This document shows, in pieces, positions 51,896 to 61,163 of a stretch of 64,000 bases of DNA (position 1 is the stretch's first letter; the number at the start of each line of letters is the position of its first letter). This DNA comes from Mangrovibacterium diazotrophicum (GTDB lineage Bacteria; Bacteroidota; Bacteroidia; Bacteroidales; Prolixibacteraceae). The position numbers and the translations under genes are program-made. The stretch lies in contig NZ_RAPN01000003.1 of assembly GCF_003610535.1 (NCBI RefSeq), positions 248,001 through 312,000 on the forward strand, written 5' to 3'. A model generated the notes under the pieces. That model made no database searches. It saw only the letters and a list, made by a program, of their open reading frames with translations, and was not told the DNA's origin.

Positions 51896-52975
51896 ATGGG
51901 AAAAATTTCTGATCACATTAAGCCTGGAGTTGTTACAGGCTCTGATTTACAGTTGCTTTTCAAACTTGCTAAAGAAGGTGGGTTTGCAATGCCTGCTGTA
52001 AATGTTGTAAGCTCAAGTTCTGTGAATGCAGTTCTGGAAGCGGCCAAAGTTGTTGACTCTCCTGTTATGATTCAATTTTCAAACGGTGGAGCACAATTCT
52101 ATGCTGGTAAAGGATTAAAATTGGACGGACAGCAAGCTCAAATTGCCGGTGCTGTTGCCGGAGCAAAATACATTCATGAGGTTGCTGCATTGTATGGTGT
52201 ACGTGTTGTTTTGCACACTGACCATGCTGCTAAAAAATTATTGCCTTGGATTGACGGTCTGTTGGAAGCGGGTGAAAAATTCTATGCAGAAACCGGAAAA
52301 CCATTGTTCTCCTCTCACATGATTGACTTGTCGGAAGAATCACTGGAAGAAAACATCGAGATTTGTAAAACATATCTTGAGCGTATGGCTAAAATCGATA
52401 TGACACTCGAAATTGAGTTGGGTGTTACCGGTGGTGAAGAAGACGGTGTTGACAACACAGATGTTGACAATGCTTTGTTGTACACACAACCTGAAGAAGT
52501 TTCTTTCGCTTACGAAGAACTGAAGAAAATCAGCCCGAACTTCACAATTGCTGCGTCGTTCGGTAACGTACATGGTGTTTACAAGCCAGGTAACGTTAAA
52601 TTGACTCCGAAAATTCTGGATGCTTCTCAAAAATACATCACAGAAAAGTTCGGTTTGACTGATGTAAAACCTGTAAACTTCGTATTCCACGGTGGTTCAG
52701 GTTCAACTCGTGAAGAAATTCGCGAAGCGATCTCTTACGGTGTTATCAAAATGAACATCGATACGGATACGCAATGGTCATACTGGGATGGTGTTCGTGC
52801 TTACGAAGCTGCTAACCACGATTATCTGCAAGGACAGATCGGTAACCCGGAAGGTGAAGACAAACCGAACAAGAAATATTACGATCCTCGCGTTTGGATT
52901 CGTAAAGGTGAAGAGGCAACAATCGCTCGTTTGAAAGTTGCTTTCGAAGATTTGAACTGTATCGGTGTAAACTAA
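51896..52975 (+). CDS. fbaA: Class II fructose-1,6-bisphosphate aldolase, type A (FbaA-like)
   Basis: The 359-residue enzyme resembles E. coli FbaA. It starts DHIKPGVVTGSDLQLLFKLA, has the catalytic Asp109 and Zn ligand His110 in VVLHTDHAAKK, further Zn histidines in FGNVHGVYKPG and FVFHGGSGS, and the FbaA-type tail DPRVWIRKGE. It is the likely main glycolytic/gluconeogenic aldolase. It is transcribed divergently from a class IIB-like aldolase and ends in a strong terminator. Confidence 0.94.
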   Translation: MGKISDHIKPGVVTGSDLQLLFKLAKEGGFAMPAVNVVSSSSVNAVLEAAKVVDSPVMIQFSNGGAQFYAGKGLKLDGQQAQIAGAVAGAKYIHEVAALYGVRVVLHTDHAAKKLLPWIDGLLEAGEKFYAETGKPLFSSHMIDLSEESLEENIEICKTYLERMAKIDMTLEIELGVTGGEEDGVDNTDVDNALLYTQPEEVSFAYEELKKISPNFTIAASFGNVHGVYKPGNVKLTPKILDASQKYITEKFGLTDVKPVNFVFHGGSGSTREEIREAISYGVIKMNIDTDTQWSYWDGVRAYEAANHDYLQGQIGNPEGEDKPNKKYYDPRVWIRKGEEATIARLKVAFEDLNCIGVN

Positions 52976-52997
52976 TTTCCGGTATAAAATATTTATT

Positions 52998-53028
52998 AAA
53001 GCTCTTCGCACTGCGGAGAGCTTTTTTT
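52998..53028 (+). terminator. Intrinsic terminator of fbaA
   Basis: The stem AGCTCTTCGC / GCGGAGAGCT (one G-U pair) closes a 3-base loop and runs directly into seven T. It starts 23 bases after the fbaA stop codon. Confidence 0.85.
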
Positions 53029-53109
53029 GTCTCCATTGATTTATTTTGCATTTTTGATTTCAAATTGCAACAAAACAACCCGAAGAAATTTCAATTTAAA
53101 TCATGAGAC

Positions 53110-54474
53110 ATGACAGAAAAACGTAAAGGCGGCAGAGCTGAGTTTTCCAGTAAGTTTGGTGTAATCGCGGCAGCAGCCGGTTCGGCAGTCGGATTGGGAA
53201 ATATTTGGAAGTTTCCATACATCACCGGTGTATACGGTGGGGCAGCTTTCCTTTTTGTGTACCTTGGATTTATCGCGGCTATCGGTTTGCCGGTCATGCT
53301 TTCCGAGTTGATTATTGGTCGTAAATCACGACGAAATGCTTTCGGAGCTTTCAAAAAACTGGCTCCAAAATCGATGTGGCGCTATGTTGGGATGCTTGGA
53401 GTAGGAGCGGCGTTTATGATTTTGGCTTTTTACGGAGTTGTTGCGGGCTGGAGTGTCGAGTATGTGGTGGTGTCGGTCCTAAATGGATTTAAGTCGCAAA
53501 CGCCCGATCAGTTGTCTTCGATGTTTTCTGACTTTATTGCTGCACCTTTTCGCCCGGTAATTTACCAGTTGATTTTCATGTTTCTCACCGGTTTGATCGT
53601 TATGATCGGGATCAAGGATGGTATCGAAAAGAATGTGAAGATCATGATGCCACTTTTGGTTGTTATTATTTTGGTTCTTGATATTCGTGCCATCACATTG
53701 CCGGGGGCAGGCGAGGGTCTGAAGTTCTTGTTTCACCCCGACTTTTCGAAATTGACAGGCGAGGGGATATTGAGTGCATTGGGCCACGCGTTCTTCTCGT
53801 TGAGTTTGGGGATGGGAACCTTGATTACCTACGGTTCATACATCGATAATAAAAACAACCTGATTAATACAGCAATTAATGTGACTGTCGCCGATACGTT
53901 GATAGCAGTTCTGGCAGGTGTTGCTATTTTTCCGGCAGTTTTTGCTTTCGGGATCGAGGCGAGCAGCGGCCCCGGATTGGTTTTCATTACACTGCCGAAC
54001 GTGTTTCAGCAAATGCCGGGAGGTTATATCTTTTCGATTTTGTTCTTCCTTTTGCTGACTGTTGCAGCGCTTACTTCGTCTATTTCAATTTTGGAGGTAG
54101 TCGTCGCGTATTTTAATGAAGAACTAAAAATGAAACGCCGTGTTGCGACCGTTTTTGCAACGGTGATTATTTCGCTTTTGGGAATCATCTGCTCCCTGTC
54201 AATGGGGATCTTTGATCATTATACTTTCTTCGATTTGAACTTCTTCGATTTACTTGATTGGGTTTCGGCCAACCTGCTCCTTCCTCTTGGTGGATTATTT
54301 ATCTCACTTTTTGTGGGCTGGAGATTGGGGCGCAAGAAGGTTCGTGAAGAAATTCAGAAAGGTGGAAGCATTACCGAAATGTTTTTGTCGATATTTATGT
54401 TCCTGGTACGTATTATTGCGCCAATTGCAATCGCTATCGTCTTCCTGAAGGGAATTGGCTTGTTGAATATTTAA
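53110..54474 (+). CDS. Sodium-dependent transporter of the SNF (neurotransmitter:sodium symporter) family
   Basis: The 454-residue protein has about 11-12 membrane spans. Its start is typical of bacterial SNF/NSS proteins: GVIAAAAGSAVGLGNIWKFPY in the first span, containing the unwound Na+ site, followed by GGAAFLFVYLG. Span 6 carries FSLSLGMGTLITYGSYI, the second part of the substrate and Na+ site. These symporters import amino acids or related amines with Na+; the exact substrate is unknown. Together with a membrane pyrophosphatase that may pump Na+, it would use the Na+ gradient. Confidence 0.92.
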   Translation: MTEKRKGGRAEFSSKFGVIAAAAGSAVGLGNIWKFPYITGVYGGAAFLFVYLGFIAAIGLPVMLSELIIGRKSRRNAFGAFKKLAPKSMWRYVGMLGVGAAFMILAFYGVVAGWSVEYVVVSVLNGFKSQTPDQLSSMFSDFIAAPFRPVIYQLIFMFLTGLIVMIGIKDGIEKNVKIMMPLLVVIILVLDIRAITLPGAGEGLKFLFHPDFSKLTGEGILSALGHAFFSLSLGMGTLITYGSYIDNKNNLINTAINVTVADTLIAVLAGVAIFPAVFAFGIEASSGPGLVFITLPNVFQQMPGGYIFSILFFLLLTVAALTSSISILEVVVAYFNEELKMKRRVATVFATVIISLLGIICSLSMGIFDHYTFFDLNFFDLLDWVSANLLLPLGGLFISLFVGWRLGRKKVREEIQKGGSITEMFLSIFMFLVRIIAPIAIAIVFLKGIGLLNI

Positions 54475-54584
54475 ACGCACCAATACGGGTATAAGAGCGC
54501 AAGTTGGTTCTGCAAGCAACTGCCTTTTGCCGGGTGTTTTTATCTTAATGAATTTTGCGTAACTTTTTTGGACGATTTCGACCA

Positions 54585-55502
54585 ATGAAACTGCGCAAAA
54601 TTATACGAGAGTATTTCACGTTTACGAAAGGCGAGCGTTCGGGCCTTGTCGTACTTATTATTATAGTGTGCTTCCTGATTGTTGCTAATCGTATCTTTTT
54701 CTATTTCGAAAAACCAACTCTGGCCGACGAGCAGGCGTTCGAGAAATTTTTGGCCGAAGTAAAAGCTGGCGAAAATCAGAAACAATCCCAGCCTGTTTCA
54801 TTATTTCATTTCGACCCCAATACAATTGATTCCATCACCATGAGTGGTTTGGACCTTCCAGCCTACGTCAAAAGAAATATATTGAGTTACCGGGCCCATG
54901 GTGGAAAATTCAGGAAAGCCGACGATTTGCGAAAAATCTACGGCATGAACGATTCTATTTTTGCTGTCGTTGAATCGTTTGTCGAGATTGAGCCCGTCGA
55001 TCAGCCTGCTCCCCGAAAATCTTATCCCGCGGTTACAGAGGCCCAGTCACAAACTAAAGAAGCGTCAGTGCTGCCGCTTCAGGATTTCAATACGAAAGAG
55101 GCAATCTCTTTGCAAATTGAGATTAATATAGCAGATGCGAGCGAGTTCGAAAAGCTGCCAGGTATCGGGCCGGTGCTGTCCAAGCGGATTGTAAGCTACC
55201 GGAATTTATTGGGCGGTTTTGTTAGTCCCGATCAGCTTTACGAGGTTTACGGACTGAAGCCAGAAGTTGTACAGCAGAACCTAAACAATTTCAGAGTTGA
55301 CGGTGTTGAAGTAAGAAAGTTGGATCTGAATTTTGCTTCGGTTGACGAGTTGAGTCGGCATCCCTATATAAATTATAAAGAAGCGAGGCGGATTATTGAT
55401 TTGCGAAGCAAAAACGGTTATATTAGCGATAAGAACATCCTTTTAACGGATTCAATAATCGGAACTGAAAAATTCCGGAAACTTGTATTCTACTTAAAAT
55501 AA
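54585..55502 (+). CDS. Helix-hairpin-helix (ComEA-like) DNA-binding domain protein
   Basis: The protein of about 305 residues has a basic N-terminus, one membrane span (about 20-38, LVVLIIIVCFLIVANRIFF) and several HhH motifs. The clearest are KLPGIGPVLSKRIVSYR (near 200) and the related ASVDELSRHPYINYKEA; an earlier, weaker unit lies in SGLDLPAYVKRNILSYR. Such proteins bind DNA non-specifically and may aid DNA uptake or chromosome anchoring at the envelope. ATG 54585 is preferred to a TTG ten codons upstream. Confidence 0.82.
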   Translation: MKLRKIIREYFTFTKGERSGLVVLIIIVCFLIVANRIFFYFEKPTLADEQAFEKFLAEVKAGENQKQSQPVSLFHFDPNTIDSITMSGLDLPAYVKRNILSYRAHGGKFRKADDLRKIYGMNDSIFAVVESFVEIEPVDQPAPRKSYPAVTEAQSQTKEASVLPLQDFNTKEAISLQIEINIADASEFEKLPGIGPVLSKRIVSYRNLLGGFVSPDQLYEVYGLKPEVVQQNLNNFRVDGVEVRKLDLNFASVDELSRHPYINYKEARRIIDLRSKNGYISDKNILLTDSIIGTEKFRKLVFYLK

Positions 55503-55707
55503 AGATGCATGAGAAAAATTAATCTTTTGCGGCCGGGAAAAATAAAGGATACAAACTCCTTCCCATACTTTGATTTCAGGTACCCAAGACTAGTGAAAGT
55601 TTACCATCCAGGTAAGTCAACTACATTAAAAGAGTAATTCTCAGTAGAGTGCTTTCGTTACGAATCCAGTTTTTCAATCTTTTTATTTTTAATTTTTTCA
55701 AGATAAA

Positions 55708-55738
55708 TTTGATAAGTATTGAAGATTTTCTAAATTTG
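55708..55738 (+). promoter_or_regulatory. Consensus promoter of rpsU
   Basis: TTTG (55708-55711) and TAAATTTG (55731-55738) are 19 bases apart, an exact match to the Bacteroidota consensus TTTG-N19-TAnnTTTG. The leader before the rpsU ATG would be about 31 bases. Confidence 0.8.
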
Positions 55739-55775
55739 CGGCTCGAAAAATAAAAACACATTAAAATTTAAAAAT

Positions 55776-55967
55776 ATGATCGTTATTCCGGTTAAAGAAG
55801 GCGAAAATATCGAAAGAGCCCTGAAAAGATTCAAAAGAAAGTTTGAAAAAACTGGCGTAATCAAAGAATTGCGTGAAAGACAAGCTTTTACAAAACCTTC
55901 AGTAACAAGAAGAGCTGAGGTTAAAAAAGCGATCTACATTCAAAACATGCAACGTCAGGACGACTAG
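55776..55967 (+). CDS. rpsU: 30S ribosomal protein S21
   Basis: The 63-residue, highly basic protein has the S21 pattern VKEGENIERALKRFKRKF and RRAEVKKAIYIQNM. In Bacteroidota S21 influences access of the 16S rRNA anti-Shine-Dalgarno region, which fits the near absence of Shine-Dalgarno sequences before genes in this window. It is preceded by a perfect consensus promoter and followed at 42 bases by the Xer recombinase gene and then hpf, a conserved grouping. Confidence 0.93.
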   Translation: MIVIPVKEGENIERALKRFKRKFEKTGVIKELRERQAFTKPSVTRRAEVKKAIYIQNMQRQDD

Positions 55968-56009
55968 TATTTTCTAAGCCTGGTTCCTGGTTGCAGAAAT
56001 TTAGGGTTT

Positions 56010-56894
56010 ATGTCCTATCAGGAATCTTTTCTGAAATATTTGAGATTCGAAAAAAGATGTTCGGATCATACAGTTGTTGCCTATAAGAAAGACCTCGATC
56101 AGTTTGAAGAGTTTTTGTTCAAAACGGTCGGGGATTTTAACGTTTTAAAGGTTGATAGTAAGATGGTTCGGTCTTGGGTTGTTTCGCTAATGGATGGCGG
56201 AATGGCAGCAAAGACGGTGAACCGCAAGATTACTTCTTTGAAATCGTTTTATAAATTTTTATTGAGGCAGGAATTGATAGAGGTTACGCCGATGGATTCG
56301 GTGATTTCGCCAAAGGTCCCCAAAAAACTTCCTTATTTTGTTGATGAGGGAAGTTTGCATCGTTTGCTGGATAACGGGTATTTCAGGAATGATTTCGAAG
56401 GTGTTCGTGACAAGCTAATTTTAAGCTTGTTTTACGGTACCGGGATGCGTCTTTCTGAATTGGTTAATTTAAAAGATTCGGATATCCGTCAAAGCGAAAC
56501 TTTGCTTCGGGTTTTGGGTAAAAACAATAAAGAAAGAATTGTTCCATATCCACGGAGTTTGAATAACTTGATCGGAGAGTATCTGAACATGAGAGAGACC
56601 GAATTCGGAAATAATTCCCCACAGTTTTTTGTAACCTCAAAGGGCAAACCGGTTTACCACAAGTTGATTTATCGCGTGGTGTATAATCATTTGGCTTTGG
56701 TGACCCCGCTAGAAAAGAAAAGTCCGCACATATTAAGACACTCTTATGCAACTCACTTGTTGAACCGGGGTGCAGATCTGAATGCTGTAAAGGAATTGCT
56801 GGGGCATAGCAATTTGGCAGCAACGCAGGTTTACACTCATACTTCGACAGAAAAACTACAAAGCATTTATAAACAAGCTCACCCCAGGGCTTAA
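56010..56894 (+). CDS. Tyrosine recombinase of the XerC/XerD family
   Basis: The 294-residue recombinase has an N-terminal core-binding domain (about 1-90) and the catalytic domain with the full set of active-site residues: Arg147 (GTGMRLSEL), Lys172, His240 and Arg243 (HILRHSYATH), His266 (LGHSNLAATQ) and the nucleophile Tyr275. Length and chromosomal, housekeeping context (rpsU, hpf, tRNAs) favour a dimer-resolution Xer protein over a mobile-element integrase, although XerC and XerD cannot be separated with certainty. Confidence 0.9.
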   Translation: MSYQESFLKYLRFEKRCSDHTVVAYKKDLDQFEEFLFKTVGDFNVLKVDSKMVRSWVVSLMDGGMAAKTVNRKITSLKSFYKFLLRQELIEVTPMDSVISPKVPKKLPYFVDEGSLHRLLDNGYFRNDFEGVRDKLILSLFYGTGMRLSELVNLKDSDIRQSETLLRVLGKNNKERIVPYPRSLNNLIGEYLNMRETEFGNNSPQFFVTSKGKPVYHKLIYRVVYNHLALVTPLEKKSPHILRHSYATHLLNRGADLNAVKELLGHSNLAATQVYTHTSTEKLQSIYKQAHPRA

Positions 56895-56915
56895 ATTAAC
56901 AGAGGAGGAAAAGTT

Positions 56916-57218
56916 ATGAATATTAATGTGAATGCCGTTCATTTTACGCCAGATCAAAAACTAGTTGATTTTGCCGTTAAAAAAACCAACAAGCTTGATA
57001 CATTTTTCGATGGAATTATTTCTGCTGAAGTGATCCTGAAAATTGAGAAACCTGAGATTAATAATAATAAGGTTGCAGAGGTTAAAATTTCCATTCCTTC
57101 CGCTGACTATTTGTTTGCTAAAAAGCAGGCAGATTCTTTTGAAGAAGCTATCGATTTGTCTATTGATGCATTGAAGAAACAGCTCTCCAAATTCAAAGAA
57201 AAGCTGAAAGAAAAATAA
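56916..57218 (+). CDS. hpf: Ribosome hibernation-promoting factor, short form
   Basis: The 100-residue protein is an S30AE/HPF-YfiA domain: MNINVNAVHFTPDQKLVDFA at the start and KQADSFEEAIDLSIDAL with a basic C-terminal helix. It lacks the C-terminal dimerisation domain of long HPF. It binds the 30S decoding region and inactivates or protects ribosomes in slow growth. It lies 21 bases after the Xer gene in the rpsU group. Confidence 0.9.
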   Translation: MNINVNAVHFTPDQKLVDFAVKKTNKLDTFFDGIISAEVILKIEKPEINNNKVAEVKISIPSADYLFAKKQADSFEEAIDLSIDALKKQLSKFKEKLKEK

Positions 57219-57238
57219 TTTTAAAATTTACACCAGAA

Positions 57239-57271
57239 TTTGTGTGTTAATTAAAAATATTTATACATTTG
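57239..57271 (+). promoter_or_regulatory. Promoter of the tRNA-tuf operon
   Basis: TTTG (57239-57242) and TACATTTG (57264-57271) are separated by 21 bases, matching the housekeeping consensus. It lies about 107 bases before the first tRNA. Confidence 0.7.
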
Positions 57272-57378
57272 CAAACCCTTTTCGAAGTACTCCTTTTGAG
57301 GGAGAATTAATCGTCAAAAAATAAGTTAGTATACTGATTTGGAGAGGATACTGCGGCGAAAAGTTAAGCAAATGTTAT

Positions 57379-57452
57379 GCCGGATTAGCTCAGTTGGCCA
57401 GAGCACGTGATTTGTAATCTCGGGGTCCACAGTTCGAATCTGTGATCCGGCT
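57379..57452 (+). tRNA. tRNA-Thr (anticodon TGT)
   Basis: This 74-base cloverleaf has acceptor GCCGGAT/ATCCGGC, T-arm CACAG-TTCGAAT-CTGTG and anticodon loop TTTGTAA. The anticodon stem CGTGA/TCTCG contains one T-T mismatch in its middle. It is the first of four tRNA genes before tuf. Confidence 0.95.
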
Positions 57453-57508
57453 CAAAAGTTTAAGCCTTAAGGCTTTAGTTCTTTAAAATATTGAAAGCAA
57501 AATTAGTT

Positions 57509-57594
57509 GGGGAGATACCAAAGTGGCCAACTGGGGCAGACTGTAACTCTGCTGGCGTACGCCTTCGTAGGTTCGAATCCTGCTCTCCCCACCA
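57509..57594 (+). tRNA. tRNA-Tyr (anticodon GTA), CCA encoded
   Basis: This class II tRNA has a long variable arm (TGGCGTACGCCT region), acceptor GGGGAGA/TCTCCCC and anticodon loop CTGTAAC. The gene encodes the 3' CCA, unlike its three neighbours. Confidence 0.95.
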
Positions 57595-57675
57595 AACAGT
57601 TTGCAAGTTTACAGTTAATAGTTTTGAGTTGAATTACTTGAAACTTTAAACTCGAAACTTTAAACTGATTAAGTT

Positions 57676-57748
57676 GCGGGAGTAGCTCAGCTGATAGAGC
57701 ATTAGCCTTCCAAGCTAAGGGTCGCGGGTTTGAATCCCGTCTCCCGCT
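57676..57748 (+). tRNA. tRNA-Gly (anticodon TCC)
   Basis: This 73-base cloverleaf has acceptor GCGGGAG/CTCCCGC, anticodon stem TTAGC/GCTAA with loop CTTCCAA and T-arm GCGGG-TTTGAAT-CCCGT. Confidence 0.95.
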
Positions 57749-57772
57749 CAAAATATTTGCGACGAACTTGTT

Positions 57773-57844
<72 letters not shown>

Positions 57845-57884
57845 CAGATTGAAATTAAAATAAAATTTAAAATTCTTATTTGTT

Positions 57885-59072
57885 ATGGCTAAAGAACATT
57901 TTAATAGGGATAAGGACCATGTTAACATTGGTACTATCGGCCACGTTGACCACGGTAAAACTACCCTGACAGCTGCTATCACTGCTGTATTGGCAAAAAA
58001 AGGTCTTTCTGAAGTTAAATCTTTCGCTTCTATCGACAGTGCTCCAGAAGAAAAAGAGCGTGGTATCACTATTAACACTGCTCACGTTGAATATCAAACA
58101 GCTACTCGTCACTATGCACACGTTGACTGTCCGGGTCACGCCGACTACGTGAAAAACATGGTAACTGGTGCTGCTCAGATGGACGGTGCGATCATCGTAG
58201 TAGCTGCTACTGATGGTCCTATGCCTCAAACTCGCGAACACATCCTGTTGGCTCGTCAGGTAAACGTACCTCGTTTGGTTGTTTTCATGAACAAAGTTGA
58301 CATGGTTGAAGACGAAGAATTGTTGGAATTGGTTGAAATGGAAGTTCGTGAATTGCTTTCTTTCTACAACTTCGACGGCGATAATACTCCTGTTATTCAA
58401 GGTTCAGCACTTGGTGCATTGAACGGTGAAGCACAATGGGAAGAAAAAGTAATGGAATTGATGGACGCTTGCGACACTTGGATTCCACTTCCTCCACGTG
58501 ATATCGACAAACCATTCTTGATGCCTGTAGAAGACGTATTCTCGATCACTGGTCGTGGTACTGTAGCCACTGGTCGTATCGAAACTGGTTTGGTTCACAC
58601 AGGTGATGAATTGCAATTGATCGGTTTGGGTGCTGAAGGTCGTAAGACTGTATGTACTGGTGTTGAGATGTTCCGTAAGATTTTGGATGATGGTCAAGCT
58701 GGTGACAACGTAGGTTTGTTGTTGCGCGGTGTTGACAAAAAAGAAATCAAACGTGGTATGATCTTGGCAAAACCAGGTTCAATCACTCCTCACACTAAAT
58801 TCAAAGCTGAGGTTTACGTATTGAAAAAAGAAGAAGGTGGTCGTCACACTCCATTCCACAACAAATACCGTCCTCAATTCTACCTGCGTACATTGGACGT
58901 AACCGGTGAGATTTCTTTGGAAGAAGGACGTGAAATGGTAATGCCAGGTGATAACGTGTCTATCAACGTTACATTGATCTACCCAGTAGCATTGAACATC
59001 GGTCTTCGTTTCGCTATCCGCGAAGGTGGACGTACTGTAGGTGCGGGTCAGGTTACTGAAATCGTAGAATAA
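57885..59072 (+). CDS. tuf: Translation elongation factor Tu
   Basis: The 395-residue GTPase delivers aminoacyl-tRNA to the ribosome. G1 is GHVDHGKT, switch I contains [13 protein letters not shown]3 is [11 protein letters not shown]4 NKVD and G5 near GSALGAL. Domains II and III follow ([29 protein letters not shown]). Codon use is biased as expected of a very highly expressed gene. It stands between the tRNA group and secE and ends with a strong terminator. Confidence 0.98.
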   Translation: MAKEHFNRDKDHVNIGTIGHVDHGKTTLTAAITAVLAKKGLSEVKSFASIDSAPEEKERGITINTAHVEYQTATRHYAHVDCPGHADYVKNMVTGAAQMDGAIIVVAATDGPMPQTREHILLARQVNVPRLVVFMNKVDMVEDEELLELVEMEVRELLSFYNFDGDNTPVIQGSALGALNGEAQWEEKVMELMDACDTWIPLPPRDIDKPFLMPVEDVFSITGRGTVATGRIETGLVHTGDELQLIGLGAEGRKTVCTGVEMFRKILDDGQAGDNVGLLLRGVDKKEIKRGMILAKPGSITPHTKFKAEVYVLKKEEGGRHTPFHNKYRPQFYLRTLDVTGEISLEEGREMVMPGDNVSINVTLIYPVALNIGLRFAIREGGRTVGAGQVTEIVE

Positions 59073-59099
59073 TACTTCGGTATAAGATAAATTTGAAGA

Positions 59100-59130
59100 A
59101 GTCCCGAGTCTTTGGACTCGGGACTCTTTT
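59100..59130 (+). terminator. Intrinsic terminator of the tRNA-tuf unit
   Basis: AGTCCCGAGTC and GACTCGGGACT form a perfect 11-base-pair stem with a TTTG tetraloop, followed by CTTTT. It begins 28 bases after the tuf stop. Confidence 0.8.
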
Positions 59131-59192
59131 CGGATGAAACTCGACGGGAGTTTTTTTGCTGTTTAAAAGTAAGTTCGATTCTTGCTCATCCA
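59131..59192 (+). pseudogene. tRNA-like remnant without intact anticodon arm
   Basis: GGATGA (59132-59137) can pair with TCATCC (59186-59191) as an acceptor stem. Before it on the 3' side is a canonical T-arm, GTAAG-TTCGATT-CTTGC (59169-59185), and near the 5' side a D-arm-like CTC-GACGG-GAG (59140-59150). Only 18 bases lie between D- and T-arm where about 23 are expected, and no anticodon stem forms. A tRNA-Trp gene commonly sits between tuf and secE in related genomes, but the amino-acid identity here is not readable. AAACTC/GAGTTT plus seven T within it may now act as a terminator. Confidence 0.4.
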
Positions 59193-59217
59193 CAACAACT
59201 AAATAAAGAAAGTTAGA

Positions 59218-59409
59218 ATGAAACTTAAACTATATTTCGAAGAGGCTTATAACGAACTAGTACATAAAGTAAGTTGGCCTACTTGGAAAGAGTTGCAAAA
59301 TAGTGCATTTATTGTAATGGTTGCTTCCTTTATCATAGCACTTGTTGTATTCGTAATGGATATCTCTTTCGAGAACGTTATGAATCTAGTGTACAGTTTA
59401 TTTTATTAA
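59218..59409 (+). CDS. secE: Preprotein translocase subunit SecE
   Basis: The 63-residue protein is the short, single-span form of SecE. An amphipathic N-terminal helix with the conserved ELVHKVSWPTWKELQNSA leads into one membrane span (about 30-50, FIVMVASFIIALVVFVM). SecE clamps the SecY channel. It begins the secE-nusG-rpl-rpoB run, 18 bases before nusG. Confidence 0.93.
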   Translation: MKLKLYFEEAYNELVHKVSWPTWKELQNSAFIVMVASFIIALVVFVMDISFENVMNLVYSLFY

Positions 59410-59427
59410 TACGATTGGAGAGTCAGA

Positions 59428-59976
59428 ATGAGCGAAAACGTCAAAAAATGGTATGTTCTCAGAACCGTCGGAGGTAAAGAAAAGAAGGTTAAAGAATATA
59501 TCGAAAGCGAAATAGCGAATGCTGGACTTCAAGAGTACATTTCGCAGGTACTTATTCCAACGGAAAAGGTTTATCAAATCCGTAACGGGAAAAAAATTAG
59601 TAAAGAACGAAATTTCTTTCCAGGTTACATTTTGATTGAAGCTGCCCTGGTAGGTGAGATCCCGCACATGTTGAAAAATATTACCAACGTGATCGGTTTC
59701 TTAGGTGACACCAAAGGGGGAGATCCTGTTCCCATGCGATTGTCAGAGGTGAACCGTATTTTAGGACGTGTTGACCAGATGGCCGAAGCTGATGCAGAGG
59801 TTAACATTCCGTATGTTGTTGGCGAAACTGTGAAAGTGACTGACGGTCCTTTTAACGGATTCAATGGAATCATTGAGGAGATCAACGAGGAGAAGAAGAA
59901 GTTGAAAGTGATGGTCAAAATTTTTGGACGAAAAACGCCTTTGGAACTTAGCTTCATGCAAGTCGAAAAGGAGTAG
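59428..59976 (+). CDS. nusG: Transcription termination/antitermination factor NusG
   Basis: The 182-residue protein has the NGN domain (KKWYVLRTVGGKEKKVKEYI, NFFPGYILIEAALVG) that binds RNA polymerase and the C-terminal KOW domain (VGETVKVTDGPFNGFNGIIEE) that contacts S10 or Rho. It lies between secE and rplK in the usual order. Confidence 0.96.
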   Translation: MSENVKKWYVLRTVGGKEKKVKEYIESEIANAGLQEYISQVLIPTEKVYQIRNGKKISKERNFFPGYILIEAALVGEIPHMLKNITNVIGFLGDTKGGDPVPMRLSEVNRILGRVDQMAEADAEVNIPYVVGETVKVTDGPFNGFNGIIEEINEEKKKLKVMVKIFGRKTPLELSFMQVEKE

Positions 59977-59997
59977 TAAATTTTATTATTAATTATT

Positions 59998-60441
59998 ATG
60001 GCTAAAGAAGTTGCTGGATTAATCAAATTGCAAATAAAAGGGGGTGCGGCTAATCCTTCACCACCAGTTGGACCAGCATTGGGTAGCAAAGGTGTAAACA
60101 TCATGCAGTTCTGCAAACAGTTTAACGGCCGTACTCAGGAGTTAGCTGGTAAAGTGCTCCCGGTTATTATTACTGTTTATGCAGACAAATCGTTTGATTT
60201 TGTAATTAAACAACCCCCGGTAGCCGTTCAATTGTTAGAAGTTGCAAAATTGAAATCTGGTTCAGCTGAACCTCACGCGAAAAAAGTAGCGAAGGTAAGC
60301 TGGGATCAGGTAAAACAAATTGCAGAAACTAAAATGTCAGATTTGAATTGTTTTACAATGGAATCTGCAATGAGAATGGTTGCTGGTACTGCCAGAAGTA
60401 TGGGGATTACTGTTGAAGGTGAATTCCCAGCTAATAACTAA
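59998..60441 (+). CDS. rplK: 50S ribosomal protein L11
   Basis: The 147-residue protein has the L11 hallmarks [20 protein letters not shown] and [13 protein letters not shown] in the N-terminal domain, and an rRNA-binding C-terminal domain ending [11 protein letters not shown]. It forms the GTPase-associated centre with 23S rRNA. It lies 21 bases after nusG and 14 bases before rplA. Confidence 0.97.
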   Translation: MAKEVAGLIKLQIKGGAANPSPPVGPALGSKGVNIMQFCKQFNGRTQELAGKVLPVIITVYADKSFDFVIKQPPVAVQLLEVAKLKSGSAEPHAKKVAKVSWDQVKQIAETKMSDLNCFTMESAMRMVAGTARSMGITVEGEFPANN

Positions 60442-60455
60442 TTAAATTATTAAAG

Positions 60456-61148
60456 ATGGGCAGAATTACAAAAAATATGAAGCTTGCTCAGGAGAAACTT
60501 GAACAAGGCAAACTCTATACAATCGAGGAAGCTGCACAATTAGTAAAGGATATTACCTTTTCTAAATTTGATGCTTCTGTTGATATAGATGTTCGTCTTG
60601 GAGTTGACCCTCGCAAAGCTAATCAGATGGTTAGAGGCGTTGTTTCTTTACCCCACGGAACAGGGAAAGAAGTTCGCGTGCTAGCTTTAGTAACTCCGGA
60701 CAAAGAAGCCGAAGCGAAAGAAGCTGGTGCAGACTACGTTGGTTTGGACGACATGATCGACAAAATCAAAGGTGGTTGGACTGATTTCGATGTTGTAATT
60801 ACACAGCCACCAGTGATGGGTAAAATTGGCCCACTGGGACGTGTACTTGGTCCACGAGGCTTGATGCCAAACCCAAAGAGCGGTACCGTTACGATGGAAG
60901 TAGGCAAAGCTATCAAAGAAGTAAAGCAAGGTAAAATTGATTTTAAAGTTGATAAATTCGGTATCGTGCATACCTCAATTGGTAAAGTTTCTTTCGACCC
61001 GAAAAAGATCGAAGAAAACGCACGTGAATTTATGAACACTATCATCAAATTGAAGCCAACTGCTGCAAAAGGTACTTATGTAAAAAGTATTTACATCTCA
61101 AGTACTATGAGTCCGGGTATTCAAGTTGAACCAAAGTCAGTTGACTAG
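60456..61148 (+). CDS. rplA: 50S ribosomal protein L1
   Basis: The 230-residue protein matches L1: [26 protein letters not shown] near the start of domain II and [18 protein letters not shown]. It forms the L1 stalk and often represses its own operon by binding the mRNA leader; no L1 site was identified here. Confidence 0.97.
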   Translation: MGRITKNMKLAQEKLEQGKLYTIEEAAQLVKDITFSKFDASVDIDVRLGVDPRKANQMVRGVVSLPHGTGKEVRVLALVTPDKEAEAKEAGADYVGLDDMIDKIKGGWTDFDVVITQPPVMGKIGPLGRVLGPRGLMPNPKSGTVTMEVGKAIKEVKQGKIDFKVDKFGIVHTSIGKVSFDPKKIEENAREFMNTIIKLKPTAAKGTYVKSIYISSTMSPGIQVEPKSVD

Positions 61149-61163
61149 TAAAGAATTGTTGAA

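Noticed and set aside
56010-56894. Xer-like recombinase as evidence of a mobile element
   Set aside because: It sits among housekeeping genes in a conserved order, and no attachment repeats or cargo genes are seen around the neighbouring tRNAs.
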